Assembly: GCA_037903475.1 (NCBI GenBank)
Contig: JBAJFG010000384.1
Span: forward strand, 1,433,001-1,497,000
Length of the DNA: 64,000 nt
Origin: Ancylostoma caninum
Lineage: Eukaryota; Nematoda; Chromadorea; Rhabditida; Ancylostomatidae
Direction: 5' to 3'
Shown here one piece after another: positions 49,301-60,182 of the stretch. A program made the position numbers and the translations under genes. The notes beneath the pieces are model-generated. The model was not told the DNA's origin and did no database searches. It was given only the letters and a program-made list of their open reading frames with translations. Position 1 is the stretch's first letter. Every line of letters starts with the position of its first letter.

Positions 49301-52300
49301 CTCGGCTCATTAAAGGTGCAAGCCAAGTGTGATGGCCTTTGGCAGGGGCTGGAATCAAACCAAGCGAATCCGCCTGACTGATCATAGAGGAATCAGAGAA
49401 ATTGCAACGCTCGAAAAATAAAGATTATATCAACCAAAACAGGGCCAAACAGAGGGAAACTATTGTATCGGAGTGCGATCCACTGTCATACCACTTGTCT
49501 AGTAGTTCTTCATTTAAAATTTTTTCGTAATTTATACTTCTCGGGTGCGATTCATTAACGCGTAACCTTTGGCTACGGCCTGGTTTGAGGCCGGGGTGGC
49601 GCTAGCTGCGATTCACGAGCGCGCGGGTTGGTCACCGGCAGGTCACCGACGGGCCAATTCCAACCTAACGTCTGAAGGTCCGGCTAGCAATTGGTTAGGC
49701 AGTTAGCTATCGGAAAATTGCTAAGAAAATTGCTCTATTTCGATTTAATTGATTGCCACTAGCTTATAACTGCTTTCCTAGCCTAATGCCATTTTCTGCT
49801 ACACAATTTTTGTCTAAAACTGGCTTTTCGTGAAAATGAAATTTTTTACGAATAAAACTAACTGAAAGCACGCAGTGATCTCATAATTAGTAAATTTAAG
49901 GCGGAGATTTTCGAATTTTTTTAAACTGTGAGTAAAAGTGAAAACTTTAGGTAAAACTCATAGTACTGGAAATTTGATGAAGTCGCTGGCAATAAAAATC
50001 CAGGCATTTGAAACTTAACTAGTGTGCTGATATCTAAAAAGGAAATGTATTGCAGGAGGTCAGGGGTGCGATTCATCAACGCTGACCAGGTTAGCGCACT
50101 AGCCGCTGGCTAGTAAACCAGCTGGCTAGTGTAACCACAGGGCAGACCTAACCTGCGATGCATTAGCGTGCACGCGGGTTAAGGTTGTTAACCAGCCAGC
50201 AGCCCCTCAATAACCGCATGCTGACTCGCCATATTTCTGTAGAATCACTTTTTTTCCATATTTCATTACATAGTTTCATAAATAGTACTGTCTATTCCAA
50301 AAATCAGAGCAATTCAACGTGTTTTGTTTAACTACACAGGGCACATTTTATCACACGCCAAATTATGAAATTTCTCGCTTTCAGTCGACGATCGATAGCT
50401 GAAAGCGCGCCAAAACATGTTTCGCCTATAACAACGTGGGGAGACTTACCTCATCTTGGCAGCCGACCAAGTGGCAAAATTCGTGAAAAAGACAGTACCT
50501 AAATATTACACACTTAGTGATAGTACATAGTCATTGAAACCTCTGTATTGGAACGAGACACTCAATGTGCATTTTGCGAGGGACTATTTAAAATACAATT
50601 GAATTCGTCAATGATTCAATAACCAAGAACTTCCGACTATTTCAAATATTAATAATTTCTAAAATATTCCATTTTTTCAATCGCTCGAATAATACACTTT
50701 TTTAAACGTATGTGTGAACAGATTATTCGAATATTGGACCTTCGGTTGCACGAATGAATGAACGGTTCAAAAAACCACCTTTATTTTGTGAACATCAACA
50801 GTTATTTCAGACTTTACAACCCCCTTCCTTATCGTAAATGTTCGAAAATTTAATATGAACCTTACTTCGACGCCACACCTGACCTCCTGTAATACATTTC
50901 CTTTTTAGATCTCATCACAATAGTATCCTGGTTTCTAGTTAAGTTTCAAATTTCTGGATTTTTATTGCTAACGACTTCATCACATTTTTAATATTATGAG
51001 TTTTATCTGAAGTTTTTACTTTTACTCACAGTTTTAGAAAAATTCAAAAATTTCCCGCCCTAAATTTACTAACTATGAGATCACTGCGTGCTTTCAGTTG
51101 GTTTAGTTCATGAAAAATTTAAGCCAGTTTTAGACAAAAAATTGTGAAGCCGAAAATGCCATTAAGCTCGGAAAGCAGTTATGAGCTAGTGGCAATCAAT
51201 TAATCGCTTTAAAATAATTCCACCCGAACAGCATGGATTTGTTAGAGGAGCGTCTACGGTCACACAATTACTGGATTGCATACATGACTGGACTGAGGCC
51301 GTTGCTGGAGGATACAGTGTAGATGTGATATATTTCGACCTAACTAAAGCTTTCGACCGCATAAGTCATGAAAAACTTCTAATTAAGTTGGAAAGATGTG
51401 GAATAAGGGGCACACTTCTGGCTTGGTTTACATCCTACTTGCAATCGAGATTCATGACTGTTCGGGTAGGTAGTAGTCATTCTGACCGGTTTCCATGTCT
51501 AAGTGGCCTCCCTCAGGGAGGAGTTCTTTCCCCTTTGCTTTTTGTGATTTATACGAGCGAGTTGCCTGATCTCCTGAAGACACACCCCATGGTCCACGTT
51601 GCCATGTATGCCGATGATATTAAGGTGTACGGAATCTATAAATCTACTGATCGAGAAGTAGTTAGAGATTCTTTGCAAAGGTCCATCGATTGCATGGTTA
51701 ACTGGTGCAAGGAGTGGGATATCAGCGTAAATGTTAATAAAAGTTTCGTGTTCCACCTTGGAGAGGGAGACGCAGTGTCTTATAAGCATGGTGATTTCCT
51801 TTTGATGAATAAATCTTCCTTAAAAGACTTAGGTGTGCTTATTCAGAATAACCTGAAGCCAAACCTACATGTTTCGATGACCATCTCTCGGGCCTTCACT
51901 ACCCTTCATGTCATATTTCGTAGCACTAAAATCACTGACCCGACGATACTCATCAAACTATACAAAACATATGTGTTACCTCTTGTGGAATATGGGTGTC
52001 AGGTTTGGAATCCACATCTTAAGAAAGAAATAAGAGCCGTAGAAAAAGTTCAAAGAGTGTTTACGAAATTGCTGTTTTATCGTGCATATCCCAACCCTGA
52101 CTACCCTCAGTTACTTCCTAGCTATGAGGAACGGCTGCTTACACTTGGTCTCCGGAGCCTCGCTTACCGTAGGCTGATCCACGATCTAGTTCTGGCATTT
52201 CGAATTTATAAAGGTGAAACTAAGCTGAGACCTTCAAAGTACTGGGTTTTCAAACCTAGTCATGGTAGGGTTTGTGGATTTTCAGTTCATTATCACAATA

Positions 52301-55300
52301 TCAGAAGCCGTTCTAAATTCTCCTCGTTGATGAATCACGAGTTCTTCGTTCGTTCAGCAAAAATGCTGCAGTGCTTACCGCGTGAACTTTTATCGTGTAA
52401 GGGAAGTATTCCATTTAAGAATGCTATTAAGAGTTATGACCTCCTGGATCTACTTGCAGGTTATGGCGATCTCAACTCGTACCTCCCCTGATTCTATCCT
52501 TTCGCAATCTTGATGTGTTGAGATTTCTTTTTACGTTATCCTAACATTCAGACCTATGTTGGCACCTACTAACTCCTGTTTTTGTTTTGTTGTATTCCTT
52601 ATGTTGAACAGTTATGCATTTATCGACATTCTATGGTAAGCCAGTTGGAACCTTGGTGACCCACTAGTTTTTTTGCTACATTAAATTTTAGGCTGCTGAT
52701 CTAGCTTTGCCCTTAACCTGGGACCCAAAATTTAGTTCATGGTAGCTTATACTTCCACTTTCTACTGCTTGGCAACATTGTTGATACTGTGTTAACCAGA
52801 GAGTAACAGGTGTATCGAAGGGTGAATTGTTAGGGCGGTGGATACCTAACTTCCGAAAATTCACCCCTAGACTGCTCATCGCTTACCACTGCATGAGTAG
52901 TGGCATTCCCCAGTGCCAATCGCCTGTCTTTAGTGGTAATCCCCGAAGGCTTCAAGCAGTATGTCTACCAGGTACTTTCTCTTACAGGTCCTATTACTTA
53001 AGGGCAGGGCATGGATACTGGGCTGCATATGCAGCTATGTGCACATGCATTCAGTCAGTGGGTAACCTGGATAGCCAAGCTGGCCTGCCGCATTTATTGT
53101 CTTTGTAATGGAGCACCAATTGAGTGCATGAAATAAATAAATAAATAAATTAAATCAAAATAGAGCAATATTCTAAGCAATTTTCCGATCGCTAACTGCC
53201 TAACCAATTGCTAGCCGGACCTTCAGACGTTAGGTTGGAATTGGCCCGTGGGTGACCTGGCGGTGACCAACCCCCGCGCCCGTGAATCGCAGCTAGCGCC
53301 ACACTGGCCTCAAACCAGGCCGTAGCCAAAGGTTACGCGTTAATGAATCGCACCCCAGGTGTGGCGTCGGTCCAAATTAAATTCCCATAAATTTACGATA
53401 ATGAAGGGGGTTGTAGAATCTGAAATAACTGTTGACGTCCACAAAATAAAGTTGCTTTTTTGATCTGTTCATTCATTCGTGCAACCGAAGGTCCAATATC
53501 GGAAAATTTGTTCACACATACGTTTAATAAAGTGTATTATTCGAGCAATTGAAAAAATTGGGTATTTTAGAAATTATTGATATTTGAAATAGTCGAAAGT
53601 TCTTGGTTTTTGAATCATTTGACGAATTCAAGTGTATTTTAAATAGTCGAATATTCCCACGTAAAATGCACTGTAAGTGTCCCACTCCAATACAGAAGTT
53701 TCAACGACTATGTACTATTACTAAGTATGTAATATTTAGGTACTAATTATGAAACTATGTACAGGGTGCGTCATAAATATTGACGCACTGAAGTTGTGCT
53801 GTAAAAAGGACAACATCCTAAAAACCACTATATATGCATATCCAAAATGAAGGTCATGTCTCAGCGAATACAAAAAATCCACTCCTGTTCGGAGAGCGCT
53901 CTCTCCTTGTAAAAGCAGCCACGAACATGTCGGTAGAGAAAATCGCCGATGCGCCGCAACTGAAGTTCGTCAATTATTCTTCCATATTATAAAGATGGTA
54001 AGCTTTAGGAAAACGACACTCTTAAGGGAAGTAGGGCAGGTCTTGCTCTCCAAGTACCTCATGAAATCATGTCCTTGTTCGCAAGTCTAGTCGTGTCCCA
54101 GCCAGAGAAAGGTATCTATGTTTTACTATAGAAAATTTTTTCGTTTTCTTGTTTCTCATTCAAGTAATCGTCTAAGGGCACATTTTCTCGCTTATCTTAC
54201 TTCTCATCACAAGATGAATTCATAGGTACTTTGGCAGGGCTTGGCTGTCGCTCATAAAACAAAAGTGGTACGGGTCCAGTTTCAAAAATCTACTTGAGGC
54301 ACTTCAATTTGGCGGAGAATAGGCTTCCTTGTGGACCGATTTCCAGTCTACGGATGACCCCATACCGATATGTTAGAGAGCAAGAGCTGCGCTATAATCC
54401 ACAGAAACACCAAGCTCCCAAAGGCTTATCTGTTCAAGATCTGGGACAAAGTTGACCTGAGTTAGTTGCGGCGCAGAGGCACTGCGATCCCTCGTCGTCT
54501 CTGTGACTGCTTCAGCAAGGAAGGAGCTTGCCGTGAACAAGAGTGCATTTATTCGGATCGCCAAGACTTGGACGTTATTCTGCATATGCTTGTTTGGAAT
54601 GTTTTTGCATCTTTTCTTTTCTACAGACTCATTTTAGGTGCGTCAATAATTTTGACGCACCCTGTAATAAAATATGAAAAAAAAAGTGATTCTACAGAAA
54701 TATGGCGAGTCAATATGCAGTTATTGAGGGGCTGCTGACTGGCTAACAACCTTAACCCGCGTGCACGCTAATGCATCGCAGGTTGCGTCTGCCCTGTGGT
54801 CACGCTAGCCAGCTGGTTTACTAGCCAGCGGCTAGCGCGCTAACCTGGTCAGCGTTAATGAATCGCACCCCTCATGAAATGCCACAAGGAAGCATGAAGT
54901 TTACTACTACAAAGCATTCAGGTTGTAGTTTCCGTAGAAGTGATCGAATGGTGAATCGATTCTAATGATTTTGTATTTCCGGGGTATGCCTGTAGGCAGA
55001 GTGCATGCCTGGAAGGCATTTTCTACCTTATACCTCGCGATGGACGACATAGTAAATAGGCTATGTTGAAAAGAGCCCCCTGGTTTTCACCTGCTTGAAG
55101 GAAGAGGTGGCAACAGTGATATTTTCATTGGAATTTTGAAATTGAATGTAGGAAAAAAGTATAAAAATAAAAAGGAGAAAACCAATGTATAAAAAAAAGG
55201 TGGCGCTGCATTTAAATATCATGACTCTGCTGCTGTTTTTGTCATTGGAAAATTGCCGCATGGAGTTGTTCGGTGCGCCGCGACGGTCGCAAGTGGCAGA

Positions 55301-56783
55301 GCGACAAGTGATGGAAATTACCTTGGGATCAATCAGTGCGTTCCGGCAGACCTGCTACTAGCTCTTGCCTAAGTAGCTTCACACTTTGCTCGCACCTCTA
55401 ACCAGACGGCCGTCAGTGTGAGAAATGCAACGTGCCCTTTATCATTACCTCTGGAATGTTTTTTCTCTAATATCAAAAAATTCCTACGTAGATCATGGCG
55501 GTACAGCGGTCTTAATGTGTAATTTCATGTGAAATTGTTGATGGTCAGTCAATGTGAAGAATCAGTCACTGCAGGTACACCGTGGAATGAATTTCACAAA
55601 AATGCAATGAACGTGTTTCTTCGGATAGTATTAGGTCGTCAAGTATGAAATGTTCGATTTTATGAGCGGTCAGTTTGACAGTCTCTGTCTTCGAAGATTT
55701 GCTAGATCTCTTCTCACCTTTGTTTTCATTATGAAGATACATCCTCTTGCTTTCAAAATTGTTTCCTGGATTTTTGATCAGTTTCCGAATTTTTGTCTGA
55801 AAGGGTTTTTTGTAGAACTACTCAAAGACGAAAAATCGTGTCGTTTTGGAACATAGGTTCCATTTTCCAGACATCAGAGCTTAGAAAGCTGGGAACATCA
55901 TGGTAGTGTTAAGGGACATTTGGCTAGTAAATGCACTGAACAGCGTTTGCTTGTGAAGTTCCGCTCAGGTGACATGAAGCTCCGAAGTGAGCCTTATGAT
56001 GGACCTGGATATCGATGAGCTGGAAGCCGTAGCCGAAGGAGTTAAACTAGGTCAGCATAAGCAGCAAGGTGTGACCTTTATAATCCATTAATTTTTAGGT
56101 ACTCAAGGCAATATGACCATTAAAAGTGGTTCGGTAAACGAATTTTTCCCAGTTTGACCCTAAAAAATATGTGCCAGTTTTTGACCATTTTTCACAAATC
56201 CATGCTTCTTAAGCCGGAGGAGCAGGGGTGAGGACCCACCTGCCACTCACTGTATTGGACAAACCTTGCTCTATTTGACCACAACTCCTTTCAGGGATTA
56301 GCTCACTTCTTGCTGGAGAAAATGTTCAATTTTCAACATGATGTTGGAAACGCTCTTCACCACTTTATTGCTGCTAGCTTTCCATATTTCCAAGCTGTTG
56401 GCACATTCAAGCTGCAGCTAAGATGGCAAGGCTGTGGGGATAGTATAGGAGCATATTCGGATATCTTATACTGCAACTTGCTTTAGAAACAAAACTCGAA
56501 ATCTTCTCATCCAAAATCGGACATTTCATACTTAACGACCTAATAATAACAGATATGAGTTGTTCTATCGAAAATGTAGAAAATAGTACTCCTTTCTTGT
56601 TTTAAATGAAGACCTATTTTGTGTAATGCCTCTTAGTACCTGTTGTTACGGATAATTGAATGGCACCATCTATGATTCTAGCTCTCATCTGCTGACGCTG
56701 CTGCTATGTCTAGTGAGTCCCACTCGAGACAAATACGAGATCTACAGAACACAGTAGCCGAACTGGAAGCACAAGTGAAGCAG
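44359..56783 (+). CDS. rabn-5: Rabaptin-5-like Rab5 effector (partial, five exons visible)
   Basis: Rabaptin is a dimeric coiled-coil protein that binds Rab5-GTP and the exchange factor Rabex-5 on early endosomes and promotes fusion. Five in-phase exons give 250 codons. The best evidence is exon 3-4: DLPQSADQLQFLCLQMREEL aligns with the RABEP1 stretch LPDTTEALRELVLKYREDI, and LRDEVALLR with LKAEILFLK. RABEP1 continues into the EQIQAEQCLKENLE helix, like REQIGEERNAKLAMERDLL here. The N-terminal half and the C-terminal Rab5-binding helix are not seen. Introns 3 and 4 are 3.9 and 7.5 kb and packed with repeats. Family match is from memory. Confidence 0.78.
44658..44846 (+). CDS. rabn-5: Rabaptin exon b
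   Basis: 63 codons, phase 0/0, acceptor TTTCAG, donor GTAATT. Coiled coil LEERIKELSRNHKKEKEKCE ... KLTTKYQ. Confidence 0.82.
44910..45088 (+). CDS. rabn-5: Rabaptin exon c, conserved block
   Basis: 179 nt, donor GTAAGA. Acceptor CTGAAG is weak but leaves a 63-nt intron and the right phase. Contains the DLPQSADQLQFLCLQMREEL block that identifies the family. Confidence 0.8.
45494..46403 (-). mobile_element. Non-autonomous Helitron, copy 3
   Basis: Minus-strand copy of the family at 22046: starts TCTGTATATGTAAAAGTG after A (46404), ends CTAG before T, with the same CCCGAGCGAAGCCGGG hairpin. The ~100-bp inner units are repeated four to five times. Near its 5' end the GT-rich run has expanded to a long microsatellite. 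Confidence 0.85.
46271..46383. repeat. (CA)n microsatellite within Helitron copy 3
   Basis: About 110 bp of CA with a few CAAA interruptions; corresponds to a short GTGTGTGTGTTTGTG stretch in copy 2. Confidence 0.95.
46735..46945 (+). repeat. Dispersed repeat, copy 2
   Basis: Matches 17330-17540. It lies within a 278-codon open frame (46493-47329) that is not supported as a gene, because the related copy breaks that frame elsewhere and no domain is visible. Confidence 0.7.
47393..47660 (+). mobile_element. tRNA-derived SINE, copy 2
   Basis: Head with TAGAGCAGTGGTAAGAGG (A box) and GATCCGATCCC (eroded B box), body as in the copy at 19488. Sits in rabaptin intron c-d on the sense strand. Ends approximate; target duplication not found. 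Confidence 0.65.
47894..48902. mobile_element. Foldback element with tRNA-like boxes in its arms
   Basis: Arms of about 310 bp (47894-48202 and 48592-48902) pair from GGAAGTG.ACGAACTTAAGC inward. Each arm holds a tRNA-like segment: GATAGCCGAGTGGGTAG (A box) and GGTTTGCATCC (B box), at 48071-48138 on the plus strand and about 48660-48733 on the minus strand. The loop is about 390 bp without a gene. Confidence 0.8.
49020..49179 (+). CDS. rabn-5: Rabaptin exon d
   Basis: 160 nt, acceptor TTATCAG, donor GTAAGT; its first base completes the Arg codon of exon c. Reads RSRERISRLLKHFREQIGEE ... GIAASK. Confidence 0.82.
50291..50496. mobile_element. About 205-bp insertion in the inner copy
   Basis: Absent from the matching arm at 53700-53760. 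It begins TGTC, ends GACA, and has GTAC on each side, so a short TIR element with a 4-5-bp duplication is likely. Confidence 0.6.
51211..53143 (+). mobile_element. CR1-type LINE, 5'-truncated
   Basis: Begins inside the reverse transcriptase (PPEQHGFVRGASTV) and ends in a (AAAT)n tail at about 53128-53143. It splits the inner transposon at an AATTAAATC-like site, partly repeated on both sides. The 3' UTR spans 52492-53127. Confidence 0.88.
51325..52491 (+). pseudogene. LINE reverse transcriptase fragment
   Basis: 388-codon frame, open upstream to 51212. Motifs in order: YFDLTKAFDRISHEKL, GLPQGGVLSPLLF, AMYADDIKVYG (catalytic Asp pair), KDLGVLIQNNL, then the C-terminal thumb/connector to LNSYLP. 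The endonuclease is absent through 5' truncation, so the copy cannot move itself although the catalytic residues are intact. Confidence 0.88.
53762..54664. mobile_element. 903-bp TA-flanked element inside the outer transposon
   Basis: CAGGGTGCGTCATAAATATT at the left and its near inverse at the right, TA on both sides. The partner arm at 50250-50290 shows the uninterrupted site (ACTATGTAATG). The interior may hold scraps of a Tc1-type transposase near 53880-54120, but no clear motif. Confidence 0.85.
54880..56680 (+). other. Rabaptin intron d-e, last 1.8 kb
   Basis: No exon or paired repeat recognised. The acceptor ATTCTAG stands at its end. Confidence 0.5.
56682..56783 (+). CDS. rabn-5: Rabaptin exon e
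   Basis: 34 codons, phase 0/0, acceptor ATTCTAG, donor GTGTGC. Reads SHSRQIRDLQNTVAELEAQ. Phase fits exon d; distance (7.5 kb) makes its membership slightly less certain. Confidence 0.7.
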
Positions 56784-57547
56784 GTGTGCTGACCATTTGT
56801 TGTGCCTCTCATTAAAATACGGAGCAATTTCCGTATCTGCATAGGTGGAAAGGAACTCCATGGTGGCTGACTTTTAATTCAGTCTAGAAACGATCTTCGA
56901 TGTATTGCAAAGCGACCAGCGCTCTTTGCATTGAGAGTGGGGCGGGTCCAGTTGCTTTCAGAAAGTACTGGAAGTTGAGATGTCGATTTTAGTTGGCGGT
57001 TGGTTTGACGTCTCAGTTTTAGACGGAGTTGTGAATTTGGAGTCAAACGAGATGAATATTTTACATCTGAATAAATTGTAACTTAGTCATCGTGAACTGC
57101 AGGGTATAGTCGTTACGCGCAATCGGCGGAAAATCTTCGAGCGCGCCCAGCCTGCGGCGCGTGCGCGGCGCGGCTCTCTTGTGGCGGCGGTCCCCCGTCC
57201 TGTTCGAGGGCGCCATTCGTCAGATTTTTGGCAAGGTGAGTGATTTTCTTCCATTTTCTCTTTAGACTGCGTTCATACTAGGCGGTGAGAAATCGGTCGT
57301 TACCGACGGTGTTTTTTCGGCGAGCAAAAATACGCTCATCCCGTCGGAAATTCTAACGCTGCAGTGATTAGTGGAGCGGCCTGTTATGCTGTTAACCAGT
57401 TAAAGCAAACCTACACTTCCATGCATAAGTATACAGTCATATCTGTTTTCTCACATACCGGTTGGAGTTCATTCTCTTGCTGAAACTTCAGAGCGTAGGG
57501 TGAGTCTCTCAAGCTCAATAGTTTTATGGTTGTTAACAGAAGCTTAA

Positions 57548-57798
57548 AGGCAAGGTCCGGTCAAAATCTTGCCCACCCAGTCCAAACCGTATGTGTAGCA
57601 TGTATCTTAAGTTTGAGACCTAGATGGAAGCTCTATCGCTATATATGAGACGAAATGTCCGAGGATTACGGTGGCAGTGGGAAAACGCGCTCCAGTCGAC
57701 AAAAGCGGCGCACGTGCATATTGAAGAACGAATGACGCTCAAATACATACGGCCTAACAAACACTTCGTGAAACCCTCCCCACCCCATCAAACGGACC
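57548..57798. mobile_element. Partial copy of the 20942 TTAA MITE (empty site)
   Basis: AGGCAAGGTCCGGTCAAAATC after TTAA, matching the reverse complement of 21800-22018 and on into about 21180-21236. It runs through the TA where the 21237 foldback is inserted in the other copy. Truncated at its right end. Confidence 0.8.
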
Positions 57799-57799
57799 A

Positions 57800-58014
57800 C
57801 CGGGCTTTTGAATATGAATGGTGTACATGAGAAATGACTCTGGATTCATGGAAACCATGTATTCATCGAACGTTCGAAATCTGGTTTCCAAGAAATCTAC
57901 GTGTTCAGAGCGGACGTATTCTCGCACGTCACGTTCTATTTCCATTGCAAGCATCAAAACTGTCAGTGAAGCTTGCAAAAAATCAATGGCATCCACAAAC
58001 AAGTCATCCTCCAT
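57800..58014 (-). CDS. Unrecognised exon-like frame within the TTA-flanked element
   Basis: After acceptor ATCTTCAG the frame reads MEDDLFVDAIDFLQASL ... YVRSEHVDFLETRFRTFDEY and reaches a possible donor GTACAC near 57825. Protein-like composition without repeats. It could be the N-terminal part of the element's own transposase or accessory protein; no catalytic motif is visible and no family is claimed. Confidence 0.4.
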
Positions 58015-58624
58015 TATTTTCTGAAGATAATGAAAGTTAAGGTCACCGGCAAATATCCGATCGGAAACAGATTTGATGAAGCAAGATCGCTACATTGTTC
58101 TCCCTTAAAGAGTTTCGGTACTGTGGCTCCAAATCTGGACAGTTCCCGGCGACAGTTACGGAACCAGCAATTCAGGAATGTTTGTTAATTGCTATGGGCG
58201 TCGAAAAAACTCTATAGTGCTTATAAGAGTTTTTTCACCGCCTGCTTTTCATAAGGGAAAGGCGGTCGGAATAAGCTCACCACTATGCCTGACGCTGTCA
58301 GCTGCGAATGAATGGTTAGCTGTTTTTAACCTAGCTTCATGATAGACTGGTCAATAAGCACTTGGATCATTACACCCACTTCCATGTTTACATTAATGAA
58401 ATGTTTGGTTAGCGTATTTTTCCGCTGTGAAAGCGACCGAAGTCTGAACACCCAAGCGGAGGAAATTCCGACCGCTCCGTCTGTCCCGCCTGTCAATATG
58501 CATCTTATATTCACCAACCGCCCTCACCGTCGGTCGAGTATGAACGCAGTCTTAGTTGGAGTTTATTTTAATATTGAGGCCTGCGGCTGACCGATATCGA
58601 CCGGACGGCTCCGCATGCCTCATA

Positions 58625-59733
58625 TCAGGTTGTTGCGAAAATAATTGCCGTTTCGGGGTATGCTCAACCAGACTTCCTCTTCTGCCCAAATTGAGCAACT
58701 TTAGCCTATGTTACCCTCCTATAGAGCTGTTCTTCCTCTCTCGAATGCTGCTCGAACATTCTGGCTAGCTCCTTCCTAAGGGTTTTTATGAAATCGCGAA
58801 CAAATGATGAGCCGAAGCGATTTTCGGGTGATTATGGTTGATCATTTCAAACGCCATCACCCTTTGTCGATGGTAGGCGGTAATCTTGCTTTTGTTTTGG
58901 CTTGAAATCGCCTTCCCAAGTAACAGTGAGGTAGGTTTGGGCGAAGTTCTTTTCCTACGATTTTAAACTCAAATGCAACCATGGTCGTGGTCGCGGAATG
59001 TCGCTAGACGATGAGGACAGCCGTGGAGCCTAAACCGGATCTTACCATCTGGATGATAAGAGCAGGGATGGACGCTCACTATACTACAGTTTCAATACCT
59101 CTGACTTCAATTTACAGGGTACAAAAGGTGTGCGCGTGAACACCACACGATCTGACTGATTACAAGCGTCCTACCTGATGTGACATCTTTCTAGCTCAAT
59201 TTTTTTCGTCCCAGAACGACTGATTTCTAGACCATGTAATTACTGTGCATGAAACTCGGTTTCTTTACGACAACAAGAAATGCGAATAGGTACGGGAGAC
59301 GATTTCCTACTTCTATAGAGGCGGTTGGCAGTGTTGAACAAATGCTGATTTTCCCCTGCTCCAGGGTAGCGTTAAGCCACACATTCTAGAACTCACCCGG
59401 CAAAAACTGATGCAGTAAAGCATCGAGGTTCTCACTAGATGCCCTCATTTCTCAGACCATTACCCTACCTTATATCATTTTCCGAGCTCCAGATACAATC
59501 CTGCGACAGCAGCAGATTGCTGATCTTGAGCATGCTGAAATCGCCTTTCAAAGGTTTGCGGATTCTTGTGATCTCAGTTTTTGTTATAGATGTGTGAAAT
59601 CCTTGCTATATTGTCGTGGAGGATCTATCAAATTGAACGGTTCCCAAATTGATGAAAAAAATGGTGTTCGAGCCGAGTTACAACACTTTGAACTGAAGGG
59701 TCCATTTTGGCAATTAATTTCGCAACAGCCTAA
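58625..59733 (+). mobile_element. Mariner element, dead transposase
   Basis: 1109 bp, TA on both sides, ends TCAGGTTGTTGCGAAA and (inverted) TTAGGCTGTTGCGAAA. A plus-strand trace FLDHVITVHETRFLYDN near 59225 aligns with the first catalytic block of mariner transposases (..VTxDExW..LYDN), in which the Asp and Trp positions are changed. Many stops. Confidence 0.8.
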
Positions 59734-60182
59734 TATTTTGCACGTTTTCCCCATACATGCCCCAAATGCTTGTTTTTATTGTTTTTATGGTTTTTTTTGT
59801 TTGTTTTTGGCCTCGTGGAAGGCTGCTCGTCTCAGGTGGCCTCTTCCTTGTAGGAAAGAGGACCCGAGGACGTAGTAGCTGATAACTAGGCCATTTTTTT
59901 TTGACAATTTGGGACATGCGCGGGGAAATCTGAACGAAACAAATGGCCCCACTATCAGCTACTACGTTCCCGGGTCCTAGTTTTCTTCAAGTAAGAGGCT
60001 ACCTGGGATAAGCGGCCTTCCGCGGGGCCAAAAACAAGCGAAAAAAACCCATAAGAACCATAAAAACAAGCATTTGGGGCATGCATAGGGAAAACGCACA
60101 AAATATGAGGCATGCGGGGCCGTCCGGTCGATATAGGTCAGCCACAGGCCTCACACCTTCAAATAAGCTCTTCTTCTTCTTC

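Larger units (their letters stand above)
50064..53355. mobile_element. Inner, inverted copy of the same transposon
   Basis: Starts GGGTGCGATTCATCAACG, ends CGTTAATGAATCGCACCC, and is flanked by CAG (50061-50063, 53356-53358). Its first part (50064-50880) is the reverse complement of the outer copy's right part, and its second part that of the outer left part. It carries a LINE at 51211 and a small insertion at about 50291-50496. Confidence 0.88.
49543..54870. mobile_element. Outer copy of a 1.1-kb GGGTGCGATTC transposon, interrupted
   Basis: Starts GGGTGCGATTCATTAACG and ends with its inverse, flanked by CTC on both sides (49540-49542, 54871-54873). Its two parts are 49543-50063 and 53359-54870. 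A reverse-oriented copy sits between them. Removing insertions leaves about 1.13 kb with no gene, so it is non-autonomous. A 3-bp duplication fits PIF/Harbinger-type elements among others. Confidence 0.88.
57265..58551. mobile_element. TTA-flanked element (PIF/Harbinger-like)
   Basis: GACTGCGTTCATACT at the left and AGTATGAACGCAGTC at the right, TTA on both sides (57262-57264, 58552-58554), as in PIF/Harbinger transposons. The inside contains a fragment of the TTAA MITE family and one protein-like frame. Confidence 0.75.

Noticed and set aside
49543..54870. A single large foldback element
   Set aside because: Arm order A B A' B' cannot form one hairpin. The self-insertion model explains every junction and both triplet duplications.
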